Program-made: the position numbers and the translations under genes
NCBI GenBank assembly: GCA_025201345.1
Contig: JAIXMG010000029.1
Location: 1-64,000, forward strand
Direction: 5' to 3'
Origin: Thamnidium elegans
Lineage: Eukaryota > Mucoromycota > Mucoromycetes > Mucorales > Mucoraceae
Length of the DNA stretch: 64,000 nt
Part shown: positions 30,746-42,758 of the stretch, piece by piece
How the letters are laid out: each line of letters begins with the position of its first letter
Position numbering within the stretch: the first letter of the stretch is position 1
Notes under the pieces: generated by a model
The model's database searches: none
Seen by the model: the letters and a program-made list of their open reading frames with translations, nothing else
Told to the model about the DNA's origin: nothing

Positions 30746-32229
30746 TTGAGTATGTGTGTATACAAGAGAGAGAGAGAAAAAAAGATATATATATTTTTTT
30801 TTTGTTTTCAATAAAAGAGTTTTTTTGAAAACCAGATATGCAAAAACAGGAAGGAGTTAATAGTCACGCACCAGGTCTTTTTTTGAATCCGTTTTACTAA
30901 AGCCTACATTCAGAAAGGAAAAGAAGTGAGGAGGGTCATTTATGTCTCTCACAAGGAATAAAAGATTATTTTTATTCTTAGCATTCTTAAAGAAGAGACT
31001 TTTGGGCGATGGGTATATTATTTTTACTCAATGAGAAAAATAAGGTACTCATTGTAGAATACTGTGAGGGTTACATTTATGTTGGTACCGTTTTGAAATT
31101 GTAAATAGTAAACTTATCTTTTTTTTATTGATTGAAACAAGTGTTTATAATAATAATAAAAAACGAGAGACAACGATCTTGATCAACAGGAGCTAACACA
31201 ATTTTGTTGACTGCGTAAAATCTTAGGCCAATATTCATATTCAATTTGACGTAAACTTCTGCATCTCCACTATATCTATAAGTAAGTATTTCTCTGTTCC
31301 GTGCTAACAAATCAAGAGATGTATAAGGCATATTAATGATCATAAGATCCATATTATCACTATAAATATCACGACAGTCCAATCGTTTGTACAACTTATT
31401 CTAACAGCCAATAAGTGTTGTTCCGACTTGTTTCATGCAAGAAGCTAAAAAAAATACGTTACACTTTTTTTTTTTTTTTTTTTTTTTTGCCTAAATGTGT
31501 AAATATAATGTGCACCGAACTTTTACAGGTAAAAACTATACTTGGTCCCAAAAGGGTAAACAAGACTCAAACACAATGTGTGCTACTGACAACCGTAACT
31601 ATGGTAATTCATTAATTGCCCAATCAACCCGCCCAAAAAAAAAAAAAAAAAAAAAAAGTTGAAATCTTATTTTTTTACACTCTTTTCGATTGTCTCATCA
31701 AGCACCAACCTTTAATGCGTATTTTGCTTGATTTCGTATTACGTGTTCAAGACTAGTCGGTGTTTCGGACAGCATTGGCGTAGAACAATTGTTGACAGTT
31801 TTTCTTTAGATTAAATAGCTACCCCACTGGTGTAACATACGTAAGGTTTTGTTTGCAGAAAAACCAATGAATTGTTTATTGTTGAAAGAGCGATCTTTTT
31901 TTAAATAATTTATGAAACAGCATATTTTTAGTGTATGATATCATGCTACTTTGTACAATGTTTCCAATGTCAATTTAAGGATTTAGTAAAAAAAAAAAAA
32001 AAAAAAGTTAATTTAATCGATACAAGCATGAAAATATAACAATTATACGCCTTTATGAAAACCGACATCACATTTAGGTAAAATAAACCAAAACTATAAT
32101 TGAAAACGGGGATTGAACAAGGAAGCCAAGCCACTCTTTTATTTCAAAAAAGGTGTGGGAGGATTCTTTTTTGAAAGAACGAACTATTCGTTTTTTTTTT
32201 TCTTTTTCTCTTTTCTTTTTTATCAAACA
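30746..32229. other. Intergenic region, 1.5 kb
   Basis: It lies between the divergent Rad4 and Kap120 starts. It holds long T and A runs (about 31465-31488, 31635-31656, 31989-32006) and the weak coding-like fragment at 31125-31394. Confidence 0.45.
31125..31394 (-). pseudogene. Fragment of an unknown family, member 2
   Basis: An 89-codon frame reads YSDNMDLMIINMPYTSLDLL ... VYVKLNMNIGLRFYAVNKI and DQDRCLSFF. It resembles, segment by segment, the fragment at 19615-19890. No start-codon context, partner exons or known domain are evident. Confidence 0.3.
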
Positions 32230-35200
32230 ATGAGTGAAGCAAAACTACAATTACTAGGTGTACTTCGAGAAGCTACTTCACAGGATTTTCAACGCATGAG
32301 ACAAGCGGAAGATATGTTGAAGCAGTGGGAGAATGCACCTAGTTTCTTTGCCACCTTACAGGTACGCAGTTTTTATATTACACACACACACATATACGCG
32401 CGCGCGTAAAGTGTATTTTTTTAACTGGTTTCTTTTTTTTTGTTTTTTTTTTTTTTTTTTGTATGTGTAGGATATATTTTATGATAGGTCTGTTGAACAT
32501 GATATTCGATTTTTAAGTGGTATCTATTTAAAGAATGGTATCGACCGATTTTGGAGAAGAACAGCTAAAAAGTAAGACCAAAATAAATAGACTTTTATAG
32601 ATGGATTGACATATATATCTGTGTGTGAATATAGTCCTATTAGCGCAGAAGAGAAACAAGCTATTCGACAACGGCTACTTCAGTTCCTTGATGAACCTAG
32701 TAGAAAGGTATATACGGATATACATGTGTCATATTTCCTGTTCATATATAAACTGGGTTTTTATAATGATTTATAGCTTACTGCCCAAAATGCAGTGATT
32801 GTATCTAGAATTGCTCGACTTGATTATCCTAGAGACTGGTAAGGTGTTTTGGAGATATATAATCATTTTAACTAGTGTAAAGAGGAGAAAATAACTTTTT
32901 TTTCTTTTTGCGAGTGTAGGCCTGATTTGCTTTCAACATTAGTTCAATCAATGGAAACTACTGCGGGTAGTGATCCAGATCACACAAGATTAATTCATCA
33001 TCGTGTATTAGAAACACTCGGAGAAGTCTTGACAGAATTAAGTACAAGATTGTTATCTTCTGGACGTAAACAGTTTGCAGAAATTGCACCTAATATCTTT
33101 CAAACTGTGGCACAAGTGTATGTTGGATACGTAGATCGTACAATTACGAATCTATCAAATCAAATCGAGAATACAGACGCTGTTTTAGTAGAATTAGATA
33201 TTGTTGCTACTTGTGTAAAATGTTTGAAAGTGTTGATGATTAGTGGAATTAGAGACGTTCACAAGTATAACGAAACTAGAGTATGTTATATTATTTATTT
33301 TGTGGAGGGGGGGTTTTTTTTTCTTTTTAAAAAAATACTAAATATAATATTTATGTGTCGTAGACTTTTATTGATATCAGTCGTAAACATTTAGAACAAT
33401 TTATGAACTGTCGCTTCGGATTGGTCCAACTTAATTATCAAGGAAAGATTAAACAAGACTTGGAAAACACGATTGAAGAATACGGATCACTTTACTTGGG
33501 ATTACAAAAGAGTCATCCTGTTTCAGCAGCATTATGTCCATCTTGGTTAGACATGATTAAATACTATTGGCAACATATTATGCTGGAAGGCAGCCGTATT
33601 GTATCTCACACATCAGATGCTACTGTATTTGAACCCTTTTTATTACAAGGCATGCTTTTAATCAAGGATACTATCAAAAACTCTTCTTACAATGCTGGTA
33701 AATTAGGTGCAGATCTTTTATCTGTAACGGAGGAAGAAAAGGAACTAGCATTAGAGGCAGGTCGATTAATTCACGAACAATTATTGACACCGGATTTTGT
33801 TAATATTTGTGCCGAGACTTTGGTCAGTCAATATATGTTGTTAACTCCTCAAGATTTTAGCAAATGGGAAGAAGATCCTGAAGGTTGGGCTATTTCTTTA
33901 GGTTCAGAGAATTGGGAGTTTGAATTAAGACCTTGTGCTGAAATGACATTTATGAATTTATTATCGCAATATCGAGATCAACTTGTACCCATCATGTTAA
34001 ATTTAGTTGAACGTGTAGCTAGTAAGTCTTTTTTTTTTTTTTTTATCATTATTTGCTGAAAAACTAAAAAAAAGCTTTTATTTGTGCAGCTGTTACCGAT
34101 CAACAAAGTTTATTGTTTAAGGATGCAGTTTATGGAGCTATTGGATTAGGTGTCAACTCACTTTACGGACGTCTTGATTTTGAACCATTTGTTATGAATA
34201 GATTAGTCCATGAATTGAAAACAAAAGATCCCAACTTTAAAATTTTGCGTCGTCGTATTGGCTGGATGCTCGGTAAATGGGTGACAGAAGGAATTAGTTC
34301 AGACTGTAGAAAAGTAATTTATGAAATCTTACTGGAACTAATGTCGGAAGAGGAAGACTTGGTTGTACGATTAACTGCAGCAAATGGATTAAAGCAAGCT
34401 GTAGATGATTGGGATTTTGATATTGATATTGTATTGCCTTACTTGGGAAGAGCCATGTCTTTACTGTTAACATTACTACATGAAGTAGAGGAATCTGATA
34501 CTACGATGCAGTTGATTTCGTATCTTACAGCTATCATGGATAGAACTAATATTAATGTAAGTGTATTACTGCTTAAAAAAAGTGAGTGTTACTTACTTTT
34601 TCTTTCTTTTTCTGTAGATGATACCTTATGCGGGACAAATCATTCAATTATTAACTCCATTATGGGGTCCCAATACCGAACCTTTACTTAAATCTTCACT
34701 AGTAGTTACTTTTACCAAAATTACAAGTGTAAGTGATTACGCAGGAAAAAAAAAATACGTTTTATCAGGTGATTAAATTCATCCCTTAAATAGATCCTTA
34801 ATGAACAGTCCGTTCAATTGCATGAAATACTTATCCCTATTGTACGCCATTGTACTGACTGCAGCAACGTAAGTTATTTTTTACCATATTTGACATGAAC
34901 GCTAAATTAATTATATATGCAGGAAGAGCATATTTATTTACTTGAAGATGCTTTGGATTTATGGTGGAGTTTGTTACAAAGTGCGCCTAGTTCTAGTGCA
35001 GAACTAATGTCACTTTTACCCTGTGCATTTACATTATTAGATTATGATACAGAGAATTTACGAAAGGTGCTCAAGATCATTGATAGTTATATTTTATTAG
35101 ATCCTATCACTACATTACAACCTACCAATACAGCTATTTTATTTGAAAAATTGGCAGGTAAAGTGGTATACTGTAGAGAGCAAGCTGCATCTTATATTAC

Positions 35201-36105
35201 GCATACGATTGATTTGGCATTACAAGGAGTGCCATTACAAGTATACGGAGAATCACTTGTTCAGTCTGGCTTGTTATCAAATATTCTTAGTGTTTTGATC
35301 CAAGACAAGGTAATATAAAGTATGCGTGTGTGTGTGTGTGTGTGTGTATGTGTGTGCCTTACCTTTTTTCTTTTTGTCCTTTAGATTTATGGTTATGCCA
35401 TTGTGAATTATATGAACTTGTTTGCTCGCTTATCGATTTATGACGCTAATTTTGTAATCCATGTTATTCAGCTGACAGGTCAGCAACAACAGATGCCTGG
35501 AGACTTTTTAGGAGATATAATGGATAAATGGTTGGACAAGGTAAGAAAAGTCCCCCTTTTTTTTTATTAGAGCTAAAATATTCATATGATACATCGTTTT
35601 TAGTTTGATAACGCTAGCCAGACAAGAGCTAGAAAATTAGCATGCATTGGGTACACAAATTTAATTTTGACTGGTAATACGACTATTTTAAACAGATTAC
35701 CCAATCTCATGGCCGTATGGAGTGACGTGGGACCAGAAATGAAAGAAGGTGATGGATCAGAGTAAGTTTTTTTATTATACAAATGGAAGTAAGAAATCAC
35801 ATGCTAATTAAAAATAAATAAAAGAGTCCTTTATAGTGAAGTAGATATGGAAGGTGATATTTATGAAATAGACGATAGTGCAGAAAAGACTAGAAAGAAT
35901 GAGGTAATATATATAGATATACATATATATAATTGTGTGTGATATTCAACTATTATTTTGTGCGTAGCTTTCACACCGTGATCCAGTTTATACCATTGAT
36001 TTAATTCACCTTATTCGTCAGACATTGAATCAATCATCCATAAGCGTTCTTTTAAATCAAATAGATGCTACACTTTTAGATCAAGTGAAGCAATTATTAC
36101 AGTAA
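32230..36105 (+). CDS. KAP120: Karyopherin-beta, Kap120/importin-11 family
   Basis: It is a nuclear transport receptor that binds Ran-GTP and carries cargo through the nuclear pore. Fourteen exons (from 32230-32361 to 35968-36105) encode 981 residues. The importin-beta N-terminal domain (about 1-105) reads QAEDMLKQWENAPSFFATLQ, then LKNGIDRFWRRTAK, RQRLLQFLDEP and QNAVIVSRIARLDYPRDWPDL. This order is closest to importin-11/Kap120 rather than to other importins. The rest consists of HEAT-like helical repeats, with an acidic insert near the C-terminus (EVDMEGDIYEIDDSAEK). One intron carries a (GT)n run (about 35324-35346). All exons keep phase, and the length is normal for the family. Confidence 0.94.
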
Positions 36106-36278
36106 GGTGAATTCCTTAAAAATAAAATAAAACGTGACCCCATTAAAACGTAATTTTATCTGATTTGCTATCACCTTTTAAAAAAAAAGATCTATTTTAT
36201 TTATTTCTTTTTCTTTATTATTTTACTCTTTTCTCTCTTATTTCCCAGCACACAAACAAAAAAAAAAAAAAAACAAAA

Positions 36279-37172
36279 ATGATCATTTCATCTATCCTTC
36301 ATCCAGCAGTGATTAGTACTAGTGCTATTTCCACAGTTGTATTTATATCTTGGTTTACATTTTGGAACAAGACAAAGTTAGCACGTACCGAGAAAGAAAG
36401 AGCTTATGTTAGTACATTACTTAGCAGTTCAATCACTAGTACCTTATCGCTACCACTTGTATATCGATTAATCACTAATGGAGGTGATTTTACTGACATA
36501 TTGGCTTACAGTACATGGACAGTATTAGCAACTACATTTTTCATGACATTTTTAGTGTTTGATCTAAGTATTGGAATGATTTACTATAGAAACAAAATTG
36601 ATATTCTGACAGGATGGGTTCATCATATCACTTATCTCTTTGTACTCACATGGGCTATCAAGACACAAATCTGTTCGGCATTTATTATGATGTGTATCCT
36701 TGAAGTACCTACCTTCTTATTGGCTTTAGGATCCATTCGAACTCAACTACGTCGTGACTATGTATTTGCATCTGCATTTGTGTTGACACGAATTTTATTT
36801 CATGCGTATGCAATTAAATGCGCTTGGAGCATGGATCCATTTGGACCCGTTGTAAATGCTTTATCTTTTTTCTTTCCTGTACATTGTTATTGGTTTTATG
36901 GTAAATATATTTGTATAATAGGGGCCTTTCTTTATTAAAAAGGAGCACAGTTTCTCATCTTTGTTTATCATTTAGGGTTTATTAAACAACAATTACGAAA
37001 AAAGAATCAAATTAAACCACAAGAGGTAATTCCAGTGGTGGTTGTAAAAGAGAAACCAACACAAGTAATTAAAAAGAAGCCTGTAATTAAAGTTACTCAA
37101 AGAAGAACAAATTATACATCAAACTATACTACACCATCATTATATCAATCACCTCCCGTGTCAGTACACTAA
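36279..37172 (+). CDS. TLC-domain (TRAM/LAG1/CLN8) membrane protein
   Basis: Two exons (36279-36900 and 36976-37172) encode 272 residues. Several membrane segments are visible: VISTSAISTVVFISWFTFW near the start, then WTVLATTFFMTFLVFDLSIG, HHITYLFVLTWAI, and two or three more up to FPVHCYWFYG. The TLC landmark is the GWVHHITY pair of histidines. The tail is basic (KQQLRKKNQIK, then KKKP) with no ER-retention motif at the end. The family includes lipid-sensing and ceramide-related proteins; the small size and lack of a homeobox-like part argue against a ceramide synthase. A longer in-frame start at 36165 exists but adds only composition-driven residues. Confidence 0.85.
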
Positions 37173-37196
37173 TAGTAATAATAAACGTATTTTATT

Positions 37197-37881
37197 TTAT
37201 AAAGACTTTTTGGATGCCATCTTTTCTTTAACAGTTGCATAAGCTTTAATGACGGCAGGTGGTACCTTTGGGTGAGCAGTGGGAGGAGTTAGCAGTTGAT
37301 CGATTTTTGATCCTAATTCAGTTAAACACTGTCTAGCATCAGAAGACATGTAATAACGCATACGTAAAAATTGAGCGTAGATCAAAATAGAAAAAATAGT
37401 AGATTTGAATCTATATATTATAGTATGTGATTAATTATTATTATTATTATTTTGATCAAAACTTACACAAATAAACCAAGTACAAGTCGCGTCATTACAC
37501 CGCAAACTTCAATTTTAGCAGCATACTCCATTGCTTTACTATGATAACTATTCATAATATTCTTGATAGATTCTTGAATTTTTGTTTGAGTAGGTGCAAA
37601 AGTAGGAATCAAGTGTTTTTCTGTGTATTCCATAGCATGGAATACAGAGTAAATGTAAAAAGGTACTAATGTGACTACAAGGAGAAAAAATAAAATAGGT
37701 TACATTTTTTGTTTGCAATCAAGATTCAAGTAATGTACTTACTTGCAATTCTTTTTGTAAGTAAAAAGTAGACTGCAACAATCAAGTATTGAGTATTTTC
37801 GTCCAACAGTACTCTTTTAAAGAAGGATTGATTCGTTGCCAAAGGCTATTTAGGCAAGAGTTAATTTAAAAAAGTCGCGTG

Positions 37882-37931
<50 letters not shown>

Positions 37932-38219
37932 ACTTACTTTATAGGAATTATAAAGAACTATGCTATAGGAGATAATAGTAGCAATATAGGATACTCTATA
38001 AAAGAAGCCCAAGGGATAAAATACAAGTCGTGAAAGGAAAAAAATGGTTGCGTTTAATACAACCAAAGCGTGTCCAACGAACCATCCAAATTGAAGATCC
38101 TATACATATCTTTTTTAGTATCTCTTTTTTTATATATATACCCGTCTTTTTTTTTTTACCTTGAAATTGATTTTCTCTACTGTATTTTGTTCTACTTTCT
38201 TCTCACCTTCTGTTTGCAT
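37197..38219 (-). CDS. Pom33/TMEM33 family membrane protein
   Basis: Five exons (38219-38160, 38099-37938, 37845-37743, 37674-37467, 37410-37197) encode 248 residues. Fungal members sit in the nuclear envelope and ER and help nuclear pore distribution; animal TMEM33 shapes ER tubules. Visible are DLQFGWFVGHALVVLN, the membrane segments TIFFLSRLVF and YIATIISYSIVLYN, a loop LLDENTQYLIVAVYFLL and the middle VFHAMEYTEKHLIP. A C-terminal segment LIYAQFLRMRYYMS and a short Lys-rich tail follow. The second intron contains a (TA)n(TG)n run (about 37889-37931). Its stop is only 25 bp from that of the TLC gene. Confidence 0.87.
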
Positions 38220-38910
38220 TTTTTCTTTAAATTAAAAGGAGAAGGAAAAAAGGAAAAAGTGCCGTACATCCTAAGTCAAATTATATAAGTTTTTCTGCGT
38301 CTAAACATTTGATTGGTGGTTTGTTTTTAGGAATTGACGGTAAAGTTTTAGAGGGGCGCTCCTCACAACATGAAGTTTTTAAACATATTTATAACAGGAT
38401 ATACACCTTAAACTAGAACGTAAAAGCTTACCTCAGTATACAGCTAATGAATAGAGTGATAAGAAAAAGGGTATAAAAAAAAACTAACATCACGTACTTG
38501 CAACACAAGTTGATAATAGGATTGTTAATTTGCGACTGAAATAAAAATAAAATAAAAAAATGCTTGTCTGTTGCTTGTTATGGTAACTCACTCGCTTCTT
38601 CTCCTGAGCAACTAACTAATAATAAAAAAAGCGCTTTTTTTATCAGGATAATGACACACTGGACTCAATTTAAATAACACTAGAGCTGCGCCAGCTTCTC
38701 ATTGTTTAATCAAATACATTTATCACAATGGTATTCCTAATAGAATAGCCTTCTTCTTTGTCTGCAAAGTGCTTCAATTGGTTTGAAAATGCTGGATTAA
38801 CACCACTTTCGGGTAAAAATGAAGTCACTTCTCTCAACTCCGAACTTTACAAGCATTTTTTAGAATCGACTTGGCAATAATTACGTTTTTTTTTCTTTAG
38901 TTTTTATAAT
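38220..38910. other. Divergent promoter region
   Basis: This 0.7-kb space separates the Pom33 and verprolin starts, so it should carry both promoters. No gene or RNA is visible. Confidence 0.5.
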
Positions 38911-40458
38911 ATGGAATCTGGTCTATTAGCTCAAATTCAAAAAGGTAAAGCCTTAAAGAAGTCGCAAACAAATGATAGATCTGCACCTATAGTAGCTGGT
39001 AAGTAATAACAATATATAAAATATACTTTACTCAGTGACACCAACAACAACAAAATAGCATCTAAACCATCAGGAGGTGCATCTATGGGTAGCATGGCAA
39101 GACCACCTATACCTGTAGGTGGTGGTTCTTTACCACATACAGCTTCTGCTCCACCTGCCGCCGCTCCTGCTGCTCCTCAATTAGGTGGGTTGTTTGCTCA
39201 AGGTATGCCAACACTTCGAAAAACGAGAGGTGCTGCAGTTGATACAGGAAGAGGAATGTCAAGTGAGTTTTTTATTTTTTTTTAAAAAAAAATTGTATTG
39301 TGTGTAATTATAAAATAACTCATCATTACGTTTAGGTCCATCTACACCTACGCCACCAGCTCCACCTCCACCTACACCAGGTCGAACACCAGCTTTTAAA
39401 CCGCCCGCTCTATCGAGTCATAACACATTACCGAGAAACTTTAAAGCACCACCACCTATTCCAGGTAGAGGATTACCTCAATTCAATCAAAGTGCATCTT
39501 CTACACCGCCACTTCCACCTGCATCACCCTATGGTAATAACAATAGTAATAGTGGTGGTGGTCCACCTCCACCTCCACCTCCACCACCTCCTCCACCACC
39601 ACCACCAGGAGGAGGAGGAGGAGGAGGACATGGTATTGCATCTGGTATGCCACCTAAAGTACAACAATCACTTGCTTCACCTGTAGTAGGACGTTCAAGA
39701 TCAAATAGTTCACCTTCACGACCTGTACCACCACCTCCTCCACGAGCAATCCCATCTCCGCCAGGAAGTCCTGCAAAAGCAGCAGCAGCAGCGCCAAGTA
39801 TCCCTCGCGGACCACCAAAATTTGGATTACCTCAAAGAGCACCTTCTAGTTCTTTAGCGGTACCACCTGTATTACCACCTGGTAGACCTCGATCTACATC
39901 CAATGCTTCACAGCGTCAATCTCCTGTAGCTACACCACCTAGATCTCCTTTACCTCCTCCACCACCTTCAATCGGTAGACCTTTTGGAGGTTCATCTGCA
40001 TCATCTTCTTCACCTCCTCCACCACCACCTCCACCTCCTCCACCTCCAGTAGCAGCACCGCATTCGGTACCTTCTATAGGTAGATCATTTGGTAATAATA
40101 ATAATGTGCCAGCTGCACCACCTTCTATAGGTAGATCTTTTGGATCATCCGCACCACAAGCACGACCTCCACCTCCACCTGTAGGTAATATTAGACAAAC
40201 ACCATTAATGGGATTAAGATCTTCGCCACCACCACAGCCACGCCAAGAGATTCCATTGACAGAAGGAGGAGGAAGATATACGTTTAGACCTACATCTGAT
40301 TTACCTCAACCACGATCCGTTCGAGCAATTTCTAAACATACATATCCTAGTGGAGAAACAAAAGGCAATGGTAAGTTTTAAATAATTTTGTATCTTTTTT
40401 CTGCGTACTAATTCTCTTCAAACCAGCGTATCCATTGGATTATTCGAAATTAAATTGA
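38911..40458 (+). CDS. WIP/verprolin-like actin regulator
   Basis: The protein binds WASP and actin and supports Arp2/3-driven actin patches for endocytosis and polar growth. Four exons (38911-38998, 39059-39262, 39336-40370, 40427-40458) give 452 residues. A WH2 actin-binding motif lies at the very start (LLAQIQKGKALKKSQ, residues 5-19). A short second basic motif, MPTLRKTRG, follows. The rest is Pro-rich with many polyproline runs (profilin and SH3 sites), one of them followed by seven Gly. The repeated SIGRSFG (about 240-300) stands out. The C-terminus (GGRYTFRPTSDLPQPR ... HTYPSG) suits the WASP-binding region of WIP. The last exon adds only ten residues. Confidence 0.87.
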
Positions 40459-40615
40459 TATGAGTTTTAATAATAAAAAATGATTGGATGTTTCTGTTTA
40501 AAACATCAGTCGATTTTTCTATATTTCTTGTATAAATTAACAACTTTTTTTTTTTTTTCTGGATCGAAATCAATTGTACCTTTTTTCTTCTTCCTTTTTA
40601 CATATATAAGAGAGT

Positions 40616-41737
40616 ATGCCACCTTTTATATTTGATCATAGTAATCCTAAACCGGAAGTAAATAATCGTCACCCGGATTATCGTCACCCGCTTTATATTG
40701 GAACCTGGAAAAGGTCGATCCCAGGTCGTGATGAAGATTTCGCTCGGGATGACATGGACGAACCTCACTTGAAGAGAAAGCATGCTCTCTTATTAAAGCA
40801 CCCTCAAATTACAAAGTTATACGGTGCCGAATTCAGTACGTTTTATATTGCTACCATTATTAATGTTATACAATTGGGTCTCGCCTTTTATTTTGGTCAT
40901 ACGTCGGTGCATTGGTCCATTTATTTACTGACGGCTTATTTTATTGGCGGCACCGCAACTGGTATGGTGGGTGTCATTATTCACGAAGCCTGTCATAATT
41001 TAGTAACCGGATCAAGTGTCGTGGATCGAATGATTGGGTTATACACGAATATTGTATTGCCGGTTCCTATCTCGCAGTCTTTTAGACGGTATCATATTGA
41101 ACATCATACATGGCAAGGGGTTGAAGGTATGGATCCCGATTTACCTTTAGAATGGGAAAAGAACTTGATTCGTGGTAATTCATGTAAAAAGATTTTATGG
41201 ATCTTGATTTATCCAGTCATGTATGTTGTTCGTGGTTTGGTGATGCAGCAAGATAGAGGTCATAAACCTAATAAGTGGGAAATTATTAACGTTGTGTTCT
41301 CTGTTGCCATGGATATTGTCATTGCCATGGTATGTGGTTATAAAGGTCTTGCTTACTTGTTTTTATCACTTTGGTTTGGATATTCTTTGCATCCTGGTGC
41401 TGCTCACTTTATTCAAGAACATTATACGTTTGATGATGGACAAGAGACTTATTCTTATTATGGTGTATTAAATGTACCATTTATGAATATTGGCTATCAT
41501 AATGAACATCATGACTTTCAAAAGATTCCTTGGACAAAATTACCTTTACTTCGATCCTTGGCTAGCGAATACTATGATACTTTGGCATACCATACTTCTT
41601 GGTTATTAGTTCATTGGAAATTTATTACTCAGCCTACAATGGGTCCTCAATCTAGAGTTGTACGTGATTATACTACCTTTAAACAAGGTAGAGCTTTAAT
41701 TAGAAAAATACGTGGCTTTAACGAAAAAAATAAATAA
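40616..41737 (+). CDS. Sphingolipid delta-4 desaturase (DES1/DEGS type)
   Basis: It introduces the 4,5-trans double bond into dihydroceramide in the ER membrane, as needed for glucosylceramide synthesis in fungi. The gene has no intron and encodes 373 residues. The N-terminal Lipid_DES region reads LLLKHPQITKLYGAE. The three histidine boxes that bind the di-iron centre are HEACH (123-127), HIEHH (160-164) and HNEHH (295-299). The motif GYHNEHHDFQKIPW is typical of the family. Several membrane segments lie between them. The start fits the family length (about 320-400). It converges on the cytochrome c synthase gene, with 59 bp between the stops. Confidence 0.95.
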   Translation: MPPFIFDHSNPKPEVNNRHPDYRHPLYIGTWKRSIPGRDEDFARDDMDEPHLKRKHALLLKHPQITKLYGAEFSTFYIATIINVIQLGLAFYFGHTSVHWSIYLLTAYFIGGTATGMVGVIIHEACHNLVTGSSVVDRMIGLYTNIVLPVPISQSFRRYHIEHHTWQGVEGMDPDLPLEWEKNLIRGNSCKKILWILIYPVMYVVRGLVMQQDRGHKPNKWEIINVVFSVAMDIVIAMVCGYKGLAYLFLSLWFGYSLHPGAAHFIQEHYTFDDGQETYSYYGVLNVPFMNIGYHNEHHDFQKIPWTKLPLLRSLASEYYDTLAYHTSWLLVHWKFITQPTMGPQSRVVRDYTTFKQGRALIRKIRGFNEKNK

Positions 41738-41796
41738 GTGGGTTGAAAATAAATAAAAAAAGGAGAGGGGGGGGATATATATGTAATATTTTTTTT

Positions 41797-42758
41797 TTAA
41801 GTGGTCTTTTCAACTGTAGGGAACCATTGATCCCATTTAATTTTAGCTGCTTCTTTAAATCTAATCATCATACTTTCAGCGTCATCTAATGCGGGGCGGA
41901 CGTCTAAATGGAAGACAGGTACACCTGGCACGTCTTCAGGTGCTTCATAGTAATCAATTACATATCTTCTAGATTGGCCACAACGGCTAATATACCAATC
42001 ATGTCTATCGAATGGTTTAGGCGCACTACACAATTTGAAATTAGATAAATGTTTTCTTGTGTGTCTTTCTCTCATATCTCCTTAACTTACCCAAATAATG
42101 AATGCCATTTTGCCTTGGGTGTAATGTCTTGAGGTCTACCTTGGAATTTAGATAAATAAGGATCCTCTACACAATCACTATTGTTTTATAAAAGTTAATG
42201 AAACCACATAATTTAATCAACAACAAAAACTTACCACTTGTATTTTGATTCCCATTTTAATACTTCTAACCAGGCTTCTTCATTTAAAAAGTTATGAATA
42301 TCTACCATGGTTTCAATTTCATCTTCAGGAGTCTCCCAACCCTTTCTACGAAGTGCGTTATAGAATTGTTGAGGACTAGGGTATTCCCACTTGGATTCAC
42401 TACCCTTTGCTTTAGGGATAGAAGATACAACACGTTCGGTAGGTAAGTCAACAGTTTGATCGGCTTGTTGTTGTTGTGTTAATTCGGGAATCATGTTGAG
42501 TTGGTTTAAATCATCTTTTTTGTGCATGGGACAACCAGGAGGGAACTCGGGCTTCTTTTCCACCTTCTTGACTGGACAAGAAGCAGGTTCCTCTACTTTC
42601 TTGACAGGACAAGAGGTAGGTTCCTCCACCTTCTTGATAGGACAAGATTCTTCTTTCTTGGGCATAGGACAACTAGGTGTTTCTTCAGCCTTTTTAGGCA
42701 TAGGACAGCTAGGTGCTTCTTCAGCCTTCTTGGGCATAGGACAACTATCAGTAGACAT
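41797..42758 (-). CDS. Holocytochrome c synthase (cytochrome c heme lyase)
   Basis: It attaches heme to apocytochrome c in the mitochondrial intermembrane space. Three exons (42758-42235, 42177-42091, 42025-41797) give 279 residues. The catalytic region is clear: [20 protein letters not shown], then [49 protein letters not shown] and [12 protein letters not shown]. The N-terminus carries seven Cys-Pro (CP) heme-binding motifs in short Lys-rich repeats (SCPMPKK three times, then CPIKK, CPVKK twice, CPMHKK), more than usual for the family. Whether it is specific for cytochrome c or c1 cannot be told. Confidence 0.94.

Noticed and set aside
30746..30811. Upstream in-frame start for Rad4
   Set aside because: It adds a hydrophobic leader unsuited to a nuclear repair protein; the inner Met is followed by a typical basic start.
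36165..36278. Upstream in-frame start for the TLC protein
   Set aside because: The extension is composition-driven (poly-Lys and Phe) and would bury the proper first membrane segment.
39492..39842. His-rich and Leu/Val-rich frames overlapping the WIP gene
   Set aside because: They are other-frame readings of the polyproline repeats.
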